Below, piece by piece: positions 16,921 through 27,629 of a DNA stretch of 64,000 nucleotides. The DNA is taken from NCBI RefSeq assembly GCF_003369565.1, contig NZ_PIOD01000002.1, forward strand, positions 62,001-126,000, read 5' to 3'. A program made the translations under genes and the position numbers. Each line of letters begins with the position of its first letter. Positions within the stretch are counted from its first letter, which is position 1. Below the pieces are notes generated by a model, which did no database searches, had not been told where the DNA came from, and saw only the letters and a list, made by a program, of their open reading frames with translations. The DNA comes from Oceanobacillus chungangensis. GTDB taxonomy: Bacteria; Bacillota; Bacilli; Bacillales; Amphibacillaceae.

Positions 16921-18150
16921 ATGGTAAACTTAAGAGATGAAGCCTTACAGTTGCACAAGGGAAATCAAGGGAAGCTGGCAGTTCAGTCTAAGGTTCCTGT
17001 TCGTAATACAAAAGATTTAAGTTTAGCCTATTCACCAGGTGTTGCAGAACCGTGTATAGAAATATATGAACGGCGGGATTTGGTATATGATTACACGATG
17101 AAGGGTAACATGGTTGCAGTGGTAAGTGACGGTACCGCCGTATTAGGATTAGGAAATATTGGTCCAGAAGCTGCGTTACCTGTAATGGAAGGGAAGTCTG
17201 TTCTATTTAAAACGTTCGCTGGGGTGGATTCTTTTCCGATTTGTTTAGCAACGAATGATGTGGATGAAATTGTGCGGACCGTGAAATTAATGGAGCCTAC
17301 TTTTGGTGGGATCAATTTAGAAGATATTGCTGCACCGAATTGCTTTATCATAGAGGAAAGATTAAAGAATGAAACGAATATTCCTGTGTTTCATGATGAT
17401 CAGCATGGTACGGCAATTGTTACAGTTGCAGGATTAATTAATGCATTAAAGCTAGTTGGGAAGTTATTTTCCGAAATAAAAGTAGTCGCAAACGGGGCCG
17501 GAGCAGCAGGTATTGCAATCATAAAACTTTTACATAGCTTTGGTGTTAGGGACATCATTATGTGTGACTCTCGTGGCGCTATTTTTGAAGGAAGAACGTA
17601 CCGAATGAACGCTGTGAAGGAAGAAGTAGCAAAGATTACGAATCGGGATAAGCTCGAAGGAAAATTGGATGCTATTGTAGCAGGTGCAGATGTATTTATC
17701 GGCGTATCTGTCGGTGGTGCACTAACGAAGGAAATGGTTGCCAAGATGAATGATGACGCGATTATTTTTGCAATGGCAAATCCGAATCCAGAAATCACAC
17801 CAGCAGATGCAAAAGAAGCTGGTGTAAAGGTAATTGGTACAGGGCGTTCGGATTATCCAAACCAAGTGAATAATGTCCTCGCATTCCCAGGAATATTCCG
17901 TGGTGCACTAGATGTAAGGGCAACTAAAATTAATGAAAAAATGAAAGTAGCAGCTGCAGAAGCTATTGCCTCGCTGATTTCTGAAGCGGAGCTGCACGAT
18001 GACTATGTCATTCCTGCACCATTTGATCCACGTGTTGCGCCAATCGTCGCAGCAAGTGTGGCCAAGGCGGCGATGGAAACTGGAGTTGCAAGGCTGGAAG
18101 TTGATCCCGAAATTGTAGCAGAAAGAACTCGGAAACTTACTAGTCAATAA
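16921..18150 (+). CDS. ytsJ: Malic enzyme (YtsJ-like, oxidative decarboxylation of malate)
   Basis: Converts malate to pyruvate and CO2 with NAD(P). B. subtilis YtsJ, of the same length (about 410), prefers NADP and supplies NADPH. Here 409 residues, with substrate-binding LSLAYSPGVAEPC (about 34-46), divalent metal and catalytic region GTAVLGLGNIGPEAALP, HDDQHGTAIV (about 159-168), the dinucleotide fold GAGAAGIA near 192-199, and FAMANPNPE near 283. The ribosome binding sequence GGGAG is about 14 bases upstream, a little far. It has its own promoter and operator. The next gene is a FadR-type regulator 32 bases on, and accDA follow. Confidence 0.93.
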   Translation: MVNLRDEALQLHKGNQGKLAVQSKVPVRNTKDLSLAYSPGVAEPCIEIYERRDLVYDYTMKGNMVAVVSDGTAVLGLGNIGPEAALPVMEGKSVLFKTFAGVDSFPICLATNDVDEIVRTVKLMEPTFGGINLEDIAAPNCFIIEERLKNETNIPVFHDDQHGTAIVTVAGLINALKLVGKLFSEIKVVANGAGAAGIAIIKLLHSFGVRDIIMCDSRGAIFEGRTYRMNAVKEEVAKITNRDKLEGKLDAIVAGADVFIGVSVGGALTKEMVAKMNDDAIIFAMANPNPEITPADAKEAGVKVIGTGRSDYPNQVNNVLAFPGIFRGALDVRATKINEKMKVAAAEAIASLISEAELHDDYVIPAPFDPRVAPIVAASVAKAAMETGVARLEVDPEIVAERTRKLTSQ

Positions 18151-18182
18151 AGAATTTATCCGTGGAAGGGTGACAACGCACT

Positions 18183-18797
18183 ATGTCACTATTGCCGAAG
18201 CAGAAAGTATACCAAGGTGTACTAGATGAAATTCGTGGGTTTATAGAGAAAAACAAGCTAAACGCGGGGGACAAGCTTCCCTCGGAGCGTGAGCTGGCGG
18301 AGAAGCTGCAGGCTGGCAGATCGTCGATAAGGGAAGCACTGCGGGCCCTTGAATTGCTTGGTTTAATTGAAACAAAGGCCGGTGAGGGTACTTTTTTAAG
18401 TACGTATCGTCCGTTTCAAACCGTCGAACTTTTATCATCATTTATTTTGCAGGAAAGCAATACTAGAGAAGATTTGTTTTTATCGAAGCGAATTATTGAG
18501 AAGGAAGCAGCGAAACTTGCTTTCGATCGATTTACAGATCAGGATTTTGAAGAAATGTATCGGATGATCGATGATACATATGAACATCCAAATGACCGCC
18601 ATGTTGCGTTTTTTAACTTTATCTTTATGAAAACGGGAAATTTATTATTAGCGCGTATATGGCACCTAATGGAGAAATTCTCACATACGATTAAACGGGA
18701 TGTATATGACCCATCGTTTTATCGAGAGCTTGTAAGGTTATATACTGAACACGATTATGTATCGATTGAGAATTTATTTAGCAAACAAGAAAGTTAG
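18183..18797 (+). CDS. FadR/GntR-family transcriptional regulator
   Basis: A 204-residue regulator: N-terminal GntR winged helix (about 8-75) with LPSERELAEKLQAGRSSIREALRALELLGLIE-type sequence, then a helical FCD-like effector domain (about 90-200). Such domains bind organic acids or acyl ligands. It sits between malic enzyme and accDA, so sensing malate, pyruvate, malonyl- or acyl-CoA is plausible but unproven. The palindrome at 16644-16664 is the best candidate operator. A short hairpin overlaps its stop codon (about 18787-18808). Confidence 0.85.
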   Translation: MSLLPKQKVYQGVLDEIRGFIEKNKLNAGDKLPSERELAEKLQAGRSSIREALRALELLGLIETKAGEGTFLSTYRPFQTVELLSSFILQESNTREDLFLSKRIIEKEAAKLAFDRFTDQDFEEMYRMIDDTYEHPNDRHVAFFNFIFMKTGNLLLARIWHLMEKFSHTIKRDVYDPSFYRELVRLYTEHDYVSIENLFSKQES

Positions 18798-19024
18798 CAG
18801 GCTTTCTTTCTATATGAAGATACAAAAAATTAACTCATCGACTAGTTTAGACAGTCTTTTTAATTGGGATAAGCTAGTATAATTGATATAAGAATGACGC
18901 GTATTATTTATAAAGCAGCCAATATACAACATTATTAAAACAAGCCAAATAAAATTATTAAAACGAATGAATCATTTGATCTATTCAAGAGTGAAGTCAA
19001 GATGCTCATAAAGGAGGAATTACC

Positions 19025-19885
19025 TTGGCTAAATTTATGTTTAGCAAGCGTAAGAAATACGCAACGATACCGAGCGAACATAGCAAGGTAGATGTTCCTG
19101 AAGGTTTAATGCAAAAATGTGATAAATGTCATAAAATATTTTATCGTAAAGAAATGAAGAAAACTTTGAATGTCTGCCCAAATTGTGGCTATCATCACCC
19201 ATTAAAAGCATGGGATCGAATTGAAGATCTATTCGATGAAGGTACATTTAAAGAATGGGATAAGCAATTAACATCCGTCAACCCACTTGATTTTCCTGAT
19301 TATGAAGAGAAGATTAAGAAGGACAGGCAGAAAACGGGATTGAATGAAGGAATCATTACGGGTGAAGGGCTAATTAACGGACAAGCCACTTCGGTTGCTG
19401 TTATGGACTCTTCGTTCCGTATGGGAAGTATGGGTTCTGCGATTGGAGAAAAAATTACGAGAGCCATTGAAAATGCGAGAGAGGCATCATTGCCATTCAT
19501 CATTTTCACTGCATCTGGGGGGGCAAGAATGCAGGAGGGTGTCTTGAGCTTAATGCAAATGGCGAAGACTTCTGTTGCAATCAAACGCTTCAGTGACAGC
19601 GGTGGACTAATGATCTCGATTATGACCCATCCAACTACAGGTGGTGTTTCTGCAAGCTTTGCTTCTCTTGGTGATTATAATTTTGCAGAGCCTGGCGCAT
19701 TGATTGGATTTGCAGGTCGTCGCATCATTGAACAGACAATTCGTGAGAAACTACCCGAAGATTTCCAAACTGCAGAATTTCAATTAAAGCACGGACAATT
19801 GGATCGAATTGTTCCGCGAGAAGAGATGAAAGACCTTCTTACAACGCTACTTGAAATGCACCAGAAGGGTAGGAATGATGCGTGA
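19025..19885 (+). CDS. accD: AccD, acetyl-CoA carboxylase carboxyltransferase beta subunit
   Basis: Beta half of the carboxyltransferase that makes malonyl-CoA for fatty-acid synthesis. It is 286 residues. The N-terminal zinc ribbon has cysteines at 32, 35, 51 and 54; the crotonase-fold core includes [10 protein letters not shown] and the glycine-rich [16 protein letters not shown]. The start is TTG 19025, nine bases past AGGAGG. The stop overlaps the accA GTG by four bases (GTGA), fitting the obligate alpha/beta stoichiometry. No FapR box was seen upstream. Confidence 0.96.
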   Translation: MAKFMFSKRKKYATIPSEHSKVDVPEGLMQKCDKCHKIFYRKEMKKTLNVCPNCGYHHPLKAWDRIEDLFDEGTFKEWDKQLTSVNPLDFPDYEEKIKKDRQKTGLNEGIITGEGLINGQATSVAVMDSSFRMGSMGSAIGEKITRAIENAREASLPFIIFTASGGARMQEGVLSLMQMAKTSVAIKRFSDSGGLMISIMTHPTTGGVSASFASLGDYNFAEPGALIGFAGRRIIEQTIREKLPEDFQTAEFQLKHGQLDRIVPREEMKDLLTTLLEMHQKGRNDA

Positions 19886-20832
19886 AACATATTTTAGAAT
19901 TTGAAAAACCAATCATCAACTTAAAGGAAAAAATCGTCGAATTAAAGAAATTCACTTCCGAAAGTGAACTGGATTTGACTGAAGAGATTACGACACTAGA
20001 AAAGCGCTTGGCAGAGCTAGAGGAAGATGTCTATGGTAATTTAAAGCCATGGGATCGTGTACAGATGGCAAGGCATCCTGAACGCCCAACAACGATGGAC
20101 TACGTGGAAGAGATTTTCACTAGCTTCATTGAATTTCATGGTGATCGTTACTTTGGTGATGATGAAGCTATCATTGCGGGTATCGCTTATTATCATGATC
20201 AACCTGTTACTGTCATTGGCCATCAGCGTGGGAAAGATACAAAGGAAAATATTCGCAGAAACTTTGGGATGCCGCATCCTGAAGGGTATAGGAAAGCTCT
20301 TCGTCATATGAAGCAGGCAGAGAAGTTCAATCGCCCGATTATTTGCTTTATCGATACGAAGGGAGCATACCCTGGTAAGGCAGCCGAAGAGCGTGGACAA
20401 AGTGAAGCAATCGCCAAAAACCTAATGGAAATGGCAGGACTCACGGTTCCGATTATTTGTATTGTAATAGGTGAAGGTGGAAGCGGTGGTGCGCTTGCAC
20501 TTGGCGTAGGTGACCGTCTACACATGCTTGAGAATTCAACCTATTCTGTAATCTCTCCAGAAGGTGCTGCGGCATTACTATGGAAGGATTCCAGACAGGC
20601 AAAGCGAGCTGCAGAAACGATGAAAATTACTGCTTATGATCTGAAGGACTTGCATGTGATTGATCAGATTATTCCTGAAGCAAGAGGTGGAGCACATCGC
20701 GATGTAAAGCAGCAGGCAGAATATATTGACCTAGTAATCAAGCAATCACTAGAACAACTCTCTAGTTACACGAAAGACGAGCTATTAGAAAAACGATGGG
20801 AAAAATATAAAGTGATTGGTGAATTCGAATAA
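19882..20832 (+). CDS. accA: AccA, acetyl-CoA carboxylase carboxyltransferase alpha subunit
   Basis: Alpha half of the carboxyltransferase. It is 316 residues: an N-terminal helical hairpin (about 1-60), then the crotonase-fold domain with [27 protein letters not shown] and [14 protein letters not shown], the last forming the oxyanion hole for acetyl-CoA. The start is GTG overlapping the accD stop. A terminator follows 15 bases after the stop, closing the accDA unit. Confidence 0.96.
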   Translation: MKHILEFEKPIINLKEKIVELKKFTSESELDLTEEITTLEKRLAELEEDVYGNLKPWDRVQMARHPERPTTMDYVEEIFTSFIEFHGDRYFGDDEAIIAGIAYYHDQPVTVIGHQRGKDTKENIRRNFGMPHPEGYRKALRHMKQAEKFNRPIICFIDTKGAYPGKAAEERGQSEAIAKNLMEMAGLTVPIICIVIGEGGSGGALALGVGDRLHMLENSTYSVISPEGAAALLWKDSRQAKRAAETMKITAYDLKDLHVIDQIIPEARGGAHRDVKQQAEYIDLVIKQSLEQLSSYTKDELLEKRWEKYKVIGEFE

Positions 20833-20846
20833 ATGCAATAAGTCCT

Positions 20847-20881
20847 AGGGTTGATAATGCTAGCATTATCAGCCCTTTCTT
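20847..20881 (+). terminator. Intrinsic terminator of accDA
   Basis: GGGTTGATAATG pairs with CATTATCAGCCC (one G-U) around a four-base loop, followed by TTTCTT. A family A repeat starts directly at its end. Confidence 0.8.
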
Positions 20882-20957
20882 GGTGGTTAAGAAAGTACTA
20901 ATAAGTGTAAATAAGGCTGTAACCGAAAAGAGCTTGGCTAAGCACTAGTTATCTAAC
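20881..20957 (+). repeat. Family A dispersed repeat
   Basis: Contains GTTAAGAAAGTA, then TAAGGCTGTAACCGAAA, CTTGGCTAA and TAGTTATCTAA in family order. It begins at the end of the accDA terminator. Confidence 0.7.
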
Positions 20958-20995
20958 GTATCCATACGCCTTTGTTATTTTTACGTGAATTTTTG

Positions 20996-21073
20996 GTAAG
21001 TAAGATAAATAACGACTTGCATACTGCATAAGCAAGTCACCGAAACGCTTGGTTAAAGCTTAGTTTTCTAATA
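20996..21073 (+). repeat. Family A dispersed repeat, second copy in the accA-pfkA gap
   Basis: Contains CTGCATAAGCAAGTCACCGA, ACGCTTGGTTAA and TTAGTTTTCTAATA, matching the 3' half of the family. Two copies in the same orientation thus fill much of the 404-base gap before pfkA. Confidence 0.65.
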
Positions 21074-21236
21074 AATCATTGCTATTTTACTATTTTTTCA
21101 TTATCCTTAATATAGTACAGTTACATAATTGGGTTTACGGCAAGGCTATCTCAGGCATTGATTGAAGTTCCACTTTGCGACAAATTATGGTACAGTAAGT
21201 TAGGTTCAAATAATTTTCGACTAGAGGTGAATGTAA

Positions 21237-22199
<963 letters not shown>

Positions 22200-22228
22200 T
22201 ATTGCATAACCTAAGGAGGAAGTAACAG

Positions 22229-23989
22229 ATGAAAAACACGAAAATTGTATGTACGATTGGTCCAGCATCAGAATCTGTAGAAACTTTAGAAAAGCTAATT
22301 GAAGCAGGCATGAACGTTGCCCGACTTAATTTTTCTCACGGTGACCATGATGAACACTTAAATCGTATTAAAAATATTAGACAAGCTTCCGAGAATACTG
22401 GTAAAACAGTAGCAATTTTGTTGGATACAAAAGGTCCAGAAATTAGAACAGGCAGTTTTAAAGATGGTATAGCAGAGTTAGTTGAAGGTAACACTGTTAC
22501 AATCGCAATGGAAGAAGTTGAAGGAACAGCAGATCGTTTTTCTGTAACATATGACGAGCTAATTAACGACGTACATGTTGGTTCTAAGATTTTAATCGAT
22601 GACGGTTTGATTGAATTAGAAGTTATCGAGATCGACAAATCTGCAGGTAATATTGTAACAAAAGCCCTAAACACTGGTATTGTTAAAAATAAAAAAGGTG
22701 TAAACGTACCGAATGTATCTGTAAATCTTCCAGGAATTACAGATAAAGATAAGAGCGATATTATCTTCGGGATTGAAAACCAAGTTGATTTTATTGCTGC
22801 ATCATTTGTACGACGTGCATCAGATGTACTTGAAATTAGAGAAGTGCTGAAGGAATATAATGGTTCTTATATCAACATTATTCCTAAAATTGAAAACCAA
22901 GAAGGTGTCGATAATATTGACACAATTTTAGAAGTCAGTGATGGTTTGATGGTTGCTCGTGGAGACCTAGGTGTTGAAATTCCAGCAGAAGATGTTCCAT
23001 TAGTACAAAAAGAATTAATCAAGAAATGTAATACAGTTGGAAAACCAGTTATTACAGCAACACAAATGTTAGATTCAATGCAAAGAAACCCTCGTCCAAC
23101 TAGAGCAGAAGCATCAGACGTTGCGAACGCGATTTTAGATGGTACGGATGCAATCATGCTTTCAGGTGAAACTGCTGCAGGAAATTATCCTGTCGAATCT
23201 GTACAAACAATGTACAATATTGCATTAAAAGTAGAATCCGCACTTGATCATAATGTGATCTTACAAGAACGTTCCAAAAATGTAGATATGTCAATCACAG
23301 AAGCAATTACACAATCTGTATCACATACTGCACTAAACTTAGATATAAATATGATTATTACTCCAACAGAAAGTGGTCATACTGCAAGAATGATTTCTAA
23401 ATATCGTCCAAAAGCAACGATTCTTGCTGTAACATATGCAGAATCAGTAAATCGTCAGCTTTCATTAGTATGGGGTGTTCATGCTGTTATGGGCAAACAA
23501 GCACAATCTACAGATGAAATGCTGGATATTGCAGTTGACTTAGGACTAAACACAGATCTTTGCAACCGTGGAGATCGTGTAATTATCACTGCTGGTGTTC
23601 CAGTTGGTGCAAGTGGTACAACTAACTTGCTTAAAGTACATGTTATTGGTGATGTACTTACAACAGGACAAGGTATTGGCAGACGTACAGCATACGGTAA
23701 AGCAGTATTTGCTAAAAATGCTAAGGAAGCAATTGAGAAGGTTAAAGATGGCGACATTCTCGTTACAAACGGAACAGATCGCGATATGATGGAAGCAATC
23801 GAAAAAGCTGGAGGAGTTATTACACAAGAAGGTGGATTAACTTCACATGCAGCTGTAGTAGGATTAAGCCTAGGTATTCCAGTAATTGTTGGTGTTGAGG
23901 ATGTATTTGAAACATTAACAGACGGCCAAGCAATCACAATTGATGGAAGAAAAGGCGATATTTATAAAGGTCACGCGAGCGTTCTTTAA
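22229..23989 (+). CDS. pyk: Pyruvate kinase with C-terminal PEP-utilizer-type domain
   Basis: Last glycolytic step, PEP + ADP to pyruvate + ATP. It is 586 residues, the long Bacillus form. The catalytic barrel and lid hold [25 protein letters not shown] and [11 protein letters not shown]; the MLSGETAAG active-site region is near 310. The C-terminal extension (about 480-586) has [11 protein letters not shown], resembling the swivelling His domain of PEP-utilizing enzymes, with the reactive His-equivalent region present. A strong AAGGAGG precedes ATG 22229. Cotranscribed with pfkA and closed by a terminator. Confidence 0.97.
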   Translation: MKNTKIVCTIGPASESVETLEKLIEAGMNVARLNFSHGDHDEHLNRIKNIRQASENTGKTVAILLDTKGPEIRTGSFKDGIAELVEGNTVTIAMEEVEGTADRFSVTYDELINDVHVGSKILIDDGLIELEVIEIDKSAGNIVTKALNTGIVKNKKGVNVPNVSVNLPGITDKDKSDIIFGIENQVDFIAASFVRRASDVLEIREVLKEYNGSYINIIPKIENQEGVDNIDTILEVSDGLMVARGDLGVEIPAEDVPLVQKELIKKCNTVGKPVITATQMLDSMQRNPRPTRAEASDVANAILDGTDAIMLSGETAAGNYPVESVQTMYNIALKVESALDHNVILQERSKNVDMSITEAITQSVSHTALNLDINMIITPTESGHTARMISKYRPKATILAVTYAESVNRQLSLVWGVHAVMGKQAQSTDEMLDIAVDLGLNTDLCNRGDRVIITAGVPVGASGTTNLLKVHVIGDVLTTGQGIGRRTAYGKAVFAKNAKEAIEKVKDGDILVTNGTDRDMMEAIEKAGGVITQEGGLTSHAAVVGLSLGIPVIVGVEDVFETLTDGQAITIDGRKGDIYKGHASVL

Positions 23990-24023
23990 TCGCCATATGT
24001 TAAAATATAATAGTTAATAGAAA

Positions 24024-24055
24024 TAGAAATCGGCTAATCAGCCGGTTTCTATTTT
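24024..24055 (+). terminator. Intrinsic terminator of pfkA-pyk
   Basis: AGAAATCGGCT pairs with AGCCGGTTTCT (one mismatch or wobble) around AATC, followed by ATTTT. Confidence 0.85.
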
Positions 24056-24168
24056 CATATCTCTAAAAAGTAGGCCGAAGCGACGATTAACGGTCATGTG
24101 AGAGTGAAATCCAGTTCTATCTTAATAGAGGGTTAATTTACTTTTATCATTCGCACGACCCCTGTGTA

Positions 24169-24243
24169 GAAAATACACGAAGACTCCTGCGGGAGGAAGG
24201 CTCACCAGCCCCCGCGGAAAGCGAAGTGTATTTTCGGAGCGAA
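24169..24243 (+). repeat. Family B dispersed repeat, compact copy
   Basis: Bounded by perfect 10-bp inverted ends GAAAATACAC (24169-24178) and GTGTATTTTC (24226-24235). Inside are GAAGACTCCTGCGGGAGG and CCCCGCGGAAAGCGAA, which pair to give one long GC-rich hairpin. Similar sequences are common in Bacillaceae intergenic regions. It lies in the 338-base pyk-fxsA gap, where nothing else was seen. Confidence 0.8.
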
Positions 24244-24327
24244 CGGCGAGAGAGCAATTGCTTCTGAGTTGTATAAAAGCAACAAACAGTACAAAATAAG
24301 CCTATAGATTAGAAAGGAAGATGCTTT

Positions 24328-24717
24328 ATGCGTTGGTTGATACTTGCTTTACTCCTCATACCAGCTGCTGAAATTGGAGTATTCATTTGGCTTGGAAGCA
24401 TGATTGGACCATGGTGGGTCGTCTTCTTCATACTCTTCACAGGTATTGCTGGAGTAGCAATTGCCAAAAGACAAGGAACCGATACATGGAATAGGGCAAG
24501 GTTGATGATAAGCCAGGGACAGCCACCTGGTGAAGCTATGATTGATGGAATCTGTATTTTTATTGGCTCGATTCTTTTATTTTCTCCTGGCTTTATTTCA
24601 GATATTCTAGGTATTGTCCTAGTGCTACCATTTACACGACGCCCAATCAAATGGTGGGTCTATCACTTTCTCAAGCGTAAAATAGAAAATGGGACAATCA
24701 TTCATCGCAAATGGTAA
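24328..24717 (+). CDS. fxsA: FxsA family membrane protein
   Basis: A 129-residue integral membrane protein with hydrophobic segments at about 3-20, 25-45 and 72-97. The PAAEIGVFIWLG and FSPGFISDILG segments are family hallmarks. E. coli FxsA relieves exclusion of phage T7 by F plasmid PifA; its role in Bacillaceae is unknown. GAAAGGAAG precedes the ATG. Its TAA directly abuts the stop codon of ytvI on the other strand, with no base between. Confidence 0.88.
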   Translation: MRWLILALLLIPAAEIGVFIWLGSMIGPWWVVFFILFTGIAGVAIAKRQGTDTWNRARLMISQGQPPGEAMIDGICIFIGSILLFSPGFISDILGIVLVLPFTRRPIKWWVYHFLKRKIENGTIIHRKW

Positions 24718-25830
24718 TCATGTAGAGCCTTTTATAAACGCACCAATCGAATGAAACACTCCTGCATGATAAAAGGCATGCAGAACAATAAGAAGGAGCG
24801 GTGCTACCAGAAATCCACCAATTCCCCAAAACTGAAGTGCGAGAAAATACCCTAGCAATGCGACAAGTGGATGGATCCCCATATTAGAGGACAATACTTT
24901 TGGTTCGATTAATTGGCGTAAAACGATTGTCACCATGTAGATGATCGTAATGCCAATTGTCAGCGAATAATTTGCAGTAAGAAATAAATAAAGCATCCAG
25001 GGGATAAAGATCATCCCCGTTCCGATAAATGGAATAATGTCAACGAATGCAGCTAATAGAGCAATCGTTACAGCATGCTCCACCCTTAAGATAAGTAATC
25101 CAATCAGGATTAAAGCTGATGTAGTTATAACTAAAATTAACTGTGCTTTTATAAATCCGAGTAAAGATCCTTTTAAATGTGAAAGAATCTTTTTTGTAGA
25201 TGTGTTTGCTACTTGAGGCAGTATTGTTTTCAACCCCTGTTTAAGTCGCTCCCAGTCATTTGTAATGAGAAAAGTTGCCAAAATAGTAAAAATAAACACC
25301 GTAATGGAATCTGGTACGAAGGAAAGCAGTCTAGGAATGCTTGAAAATAAGTTCTGCAGCAGTTCTGCACCAGATGTAGCAAATTCTACTGTCAGCTTAT
25401 TTACGTTTTGCTCAATTGTTTGTTGCTGTGAATGACCTAATGTTTGGAATAGGGAGAGAACCTTTTCGTAGATGGGAACAATTGACTGATTAAATAATGC
25501 TTCGATATATAATAGAAATGCTTGAAAATATGCAGGAAGTTTCTCCGCTAAAAAGGCTGTTCCTTGATAGATTTCGATGATAATAAAGTATATAGTCCCG
25601 AATAAAAACAGAAAGATAAATATAATTGTAATGAAAGTTGCAAAAGCTCTAGGCATTGGAATAATCGATTCAATAAAATGGACGATCGGATGAAGCAGGG
25701 ACGCTAACAGTACTGCAATAAATAGTGGGTATAGATAAATAAAAGTATATTTTATTATAAAGTAACCACATATCATAATGGCAATGACGATAATGAGGCG
25801 TAATAGCTGCATTAACAAAGGCTTGTACAT
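24718..25830 (-). CDS. ytvI: YtvI, AI-2E/PerM-family sporulation membrane protein
   Basis: A 370-residue polytopic protein of the AI-2E transporter (UPF0118/PerM) family with about eight membrane segments and the late PFIGTGMIFIPW motif. B. subtilis YtvI, at the same position between fxsA and citZ, is annotated as a sporulation integral membrane protein; the transported substrate is unknown. The start is ATG with GAGAGGA on the minus strand. The gene converges on fxsA with abutting stops and no visible terminator. Confidence 0.88.
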   Translation of the reverse strand: MYKPLLMQLLRLIIVIAIMICGYFIIKYTFIYLYPLFIAVLLASLLHPIVHFIESIIPMPRAFATFITIIFIFLFLFGTIYFIIIEIYQGTAFLAEKLPAYFQAFLLYIEALFNQSIVPIYEKVLSLFQTLGHSQQQTIEQNVNKLTVEFATSGAELLQNLFSSIPRLLSFVPDSITVFIFTILATFLITNDWERLKQGLKTILPQVANTSTKKILSHLKGSLLGFIKAQLILVITTSALILIGLLILRVEHAVTIALLAAFVDIIPFIGTGMIFIPWMLYLFLTANYSLTIGITIIYMVTIVLRQLIEPKVLSSNMGIHPLVALLGYFLALQFWGIGGFLVAPLLLIVLHAFYHAGVFHSIGAFIKGST

Positions 25831-26112
25831 AAAAGAAAATCCTCTCTACAAAAAGATGCTTGTACTATTCTACATATGCTAATAGAAAAGAAATTAGCAC
25901 GTATTCTGAGAGAGAATTTAAATTTCTATTTATAATTTTATATAAATTAAACGGTTTCAATTCACTTTACATTCATAATACTTTATAATTAGATTTGGGG
26001 AGACGGTATTTGTTTCTATTTGTTTGCTAGCCATATAAGTTTTTAACTATCATAAGTTCATAGTCTGGCTAGGCAACTGGGGAATAAATATTGTTAAATC
26101 GTATTCCATTAA

Positions 26113-26330
26113 GGTGAGTGTTCAAAAGGAGGATAAAAAGGGCCGAGAAGATTGAGGCAGCGTAGCTCCCTGCAAAGGGCTTTCACAGGAAGTGGTGACT
26201 TATACTTTGTCTACAGGACGTAGACGGTTTTAGTAGAAGTTCCCTGAATGTCTTAGCGTGAGTAGTGGAAAAGCAAGCTAGCGAAGAGATTCAATGTGTC
26301 GTTTTAACCATACTTTTTGAACAACCTCTG
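26113..26330 (+). repeat. Family D dispersed element with inverted ends
   Basis: Ends carry GTTCAAAAG (from 26119) and CTTTTTGAAC (to 26321) in inverted orientation. The internal part includes GGAGGATAAAAAGGGCCGAG and is non-coding. I recognise the general type as a frequent intergenic repeat in Bacillaceae; only one copy lies here. Upstream bases 25831-26112 hold only AT-rich sequence with no confident promoter. Confidence 0.6.
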
Positions 26331-26368
26331 AAACCGAATACAATATTGAATAGAGGAGAGGGTTTGTT

Positions 26369-27490
26369 ATGACAACATCAACTAGAGGACTAGAAGGGGT
26401 TGTAGCAGCCGAGTCATCCATAAGTTCTATTATTGATGATCAACTCACATATGTTGGTTATAGAATTGATGATTTAGCTAATAATTCTAGTTTTGAAGAA
26501 GTAGTTTTTCTATTGTGGAATAAGAAACTACCGAATCAAACAGAATTAGATGCGATGAAAGCAGAACTCGCTGCTAATATGGAAGTACCTGATGCGATTA
26601 TCGATCATTTACGTTCTTATGACTTAACAACAGTGCATCCAATGGGAGCATTACGTACTGCAATCTCATTGCTTGGTTTGTATGATGACGAAGCAGATGT
26701 GATGGAGGAAGCAGCTAATAAGCGAAAAGCGATTCGCGTCCAAGCGAAGATTGCAACAATTGTTGCAGCTTTCTCGAGAATACGTAAGGGATTAGATCCA
26801 GTGAAGCCACAGAAGGATCTTAGCTATGCAGAAAACTTCCTATACATGCTGAATAATGAGAAGCCGAAAGATATTGAAAGAGAAGCAATTAATAAAGCGC
26901 TCGTGCTACACGCGGACCATGAATTAAATGCATCGACATTTACAGCAAGGGTTTGTGTTGCAACATTAGCCGATATTTATTCTGGAATAACAGCAGCTAT
27001 CGGAGCATTAAAAGGACCACTTCATGGTGGGGCAAATGAAGCAGTTATGAAAATGTTCACAGAGATCGGTGAAGAAGAAGAAGCAATTCCATATATTAAG
27101 AAAAAATTAGACAATAAAGAGAAGATTATGGGCATGGGTCACCGTGTTTATCGTAATGGTGATCCGCGTGCGAAGCATTTGAAAGAAATGTCACGTAAAT
27201 TGACAAAGCTAAATGGACGAGAAAAATGGTATAATATGTCTATAGAAATTGAGGGATATATTAAGCAGCATAAAGGATTACCTGCGAATGTTGATTTCTA
27301 TAGTGCATCTGTTTATGATGCATTAGGGATTGACCATGATTTATTTACGCCAATCTTTGCGATTAGCCGAACGTCCGGCTGGTGTGCACATATTCTTGAA
27401 CAATATGAAAATAACCGTCTAATCCGTCCAAGAGCAGAATATGTTGGACCAACGACAAAGGAATATGTAACAATTAAAGATAGAGATTAA
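26369..27490 (+). CDS. citZ: CitZ, citrate synthase
   Basis: Condenses oxaloacetate and acetyl-CoA to citrate. It is 373 residues, the small Gram-positive type. Active-site segments: GPLHGGANEAVM (catalytic His, about 218), MGMGHRVYRNGDPRAKHL (second His, about 257) and NVDFYSASVYDALGI (catalytic Asp, about 311). ATG 26369 is preceded by GAGGAGAGGG. First gene of citZ-icd-mdh. The 139-base gap to icd holds a hairpin (GAATAGC/GCTATTC, about 27574-27598), so partial termination or an extra icd promoter is possible. Confidence 0.96.
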   Translation: MTTSTRGLEGVVAAESSISSIIDDQLTYVGYRIDDLANNSSFEEVVFLLWNKKLPNQTELDAMKAELAANMEVPDAIIDHLRSYDLTTVHPMGALRTAISLLGLYDDEADVMEEAANKRKAIRVQAKIATIVAAFSRIRKGLDPVKPQKDLSYAENFLYMLNNEKPKDIEREAINKALVLHADHELNASTFTARVCVATLADIYSGITAAIGALKGPLHGGANEAVMKMFTEIGEEEEAIPYIKKKLDNKEKIMGMGHRVYRNGDPRAKHLKEMSRKLTKLNGREKWYNMSIEIEGYIKQHKGLPANVDFYSASVYDALGIDHDLFTPIFAISRTSGWCAHILEQYENNRLIRPRAEYVGPTTKEYVTIKDRD

Positions 27491-27629
27491 GAGATTCATT
27501 GATAGGAAGTGCTTTTAGGCTTAGGACCGTAAATAATAGTCTAAAGCGATAATAAGTGAGTAGTGGGCCTGTGAATAGCAACAATCAGTAGCTATTCCTC
27601 CCTTAATTATATTAGGAGGTATGAATAAA

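Noticed and set aside
25947-25960. cre-like sequence TTAAACGGTTTCAA upstream of citZ
   Set aside because: Two mismatches to the CcpA consensus in the left arm, and it lies about 410 bases from citZ with a repeat element in between.
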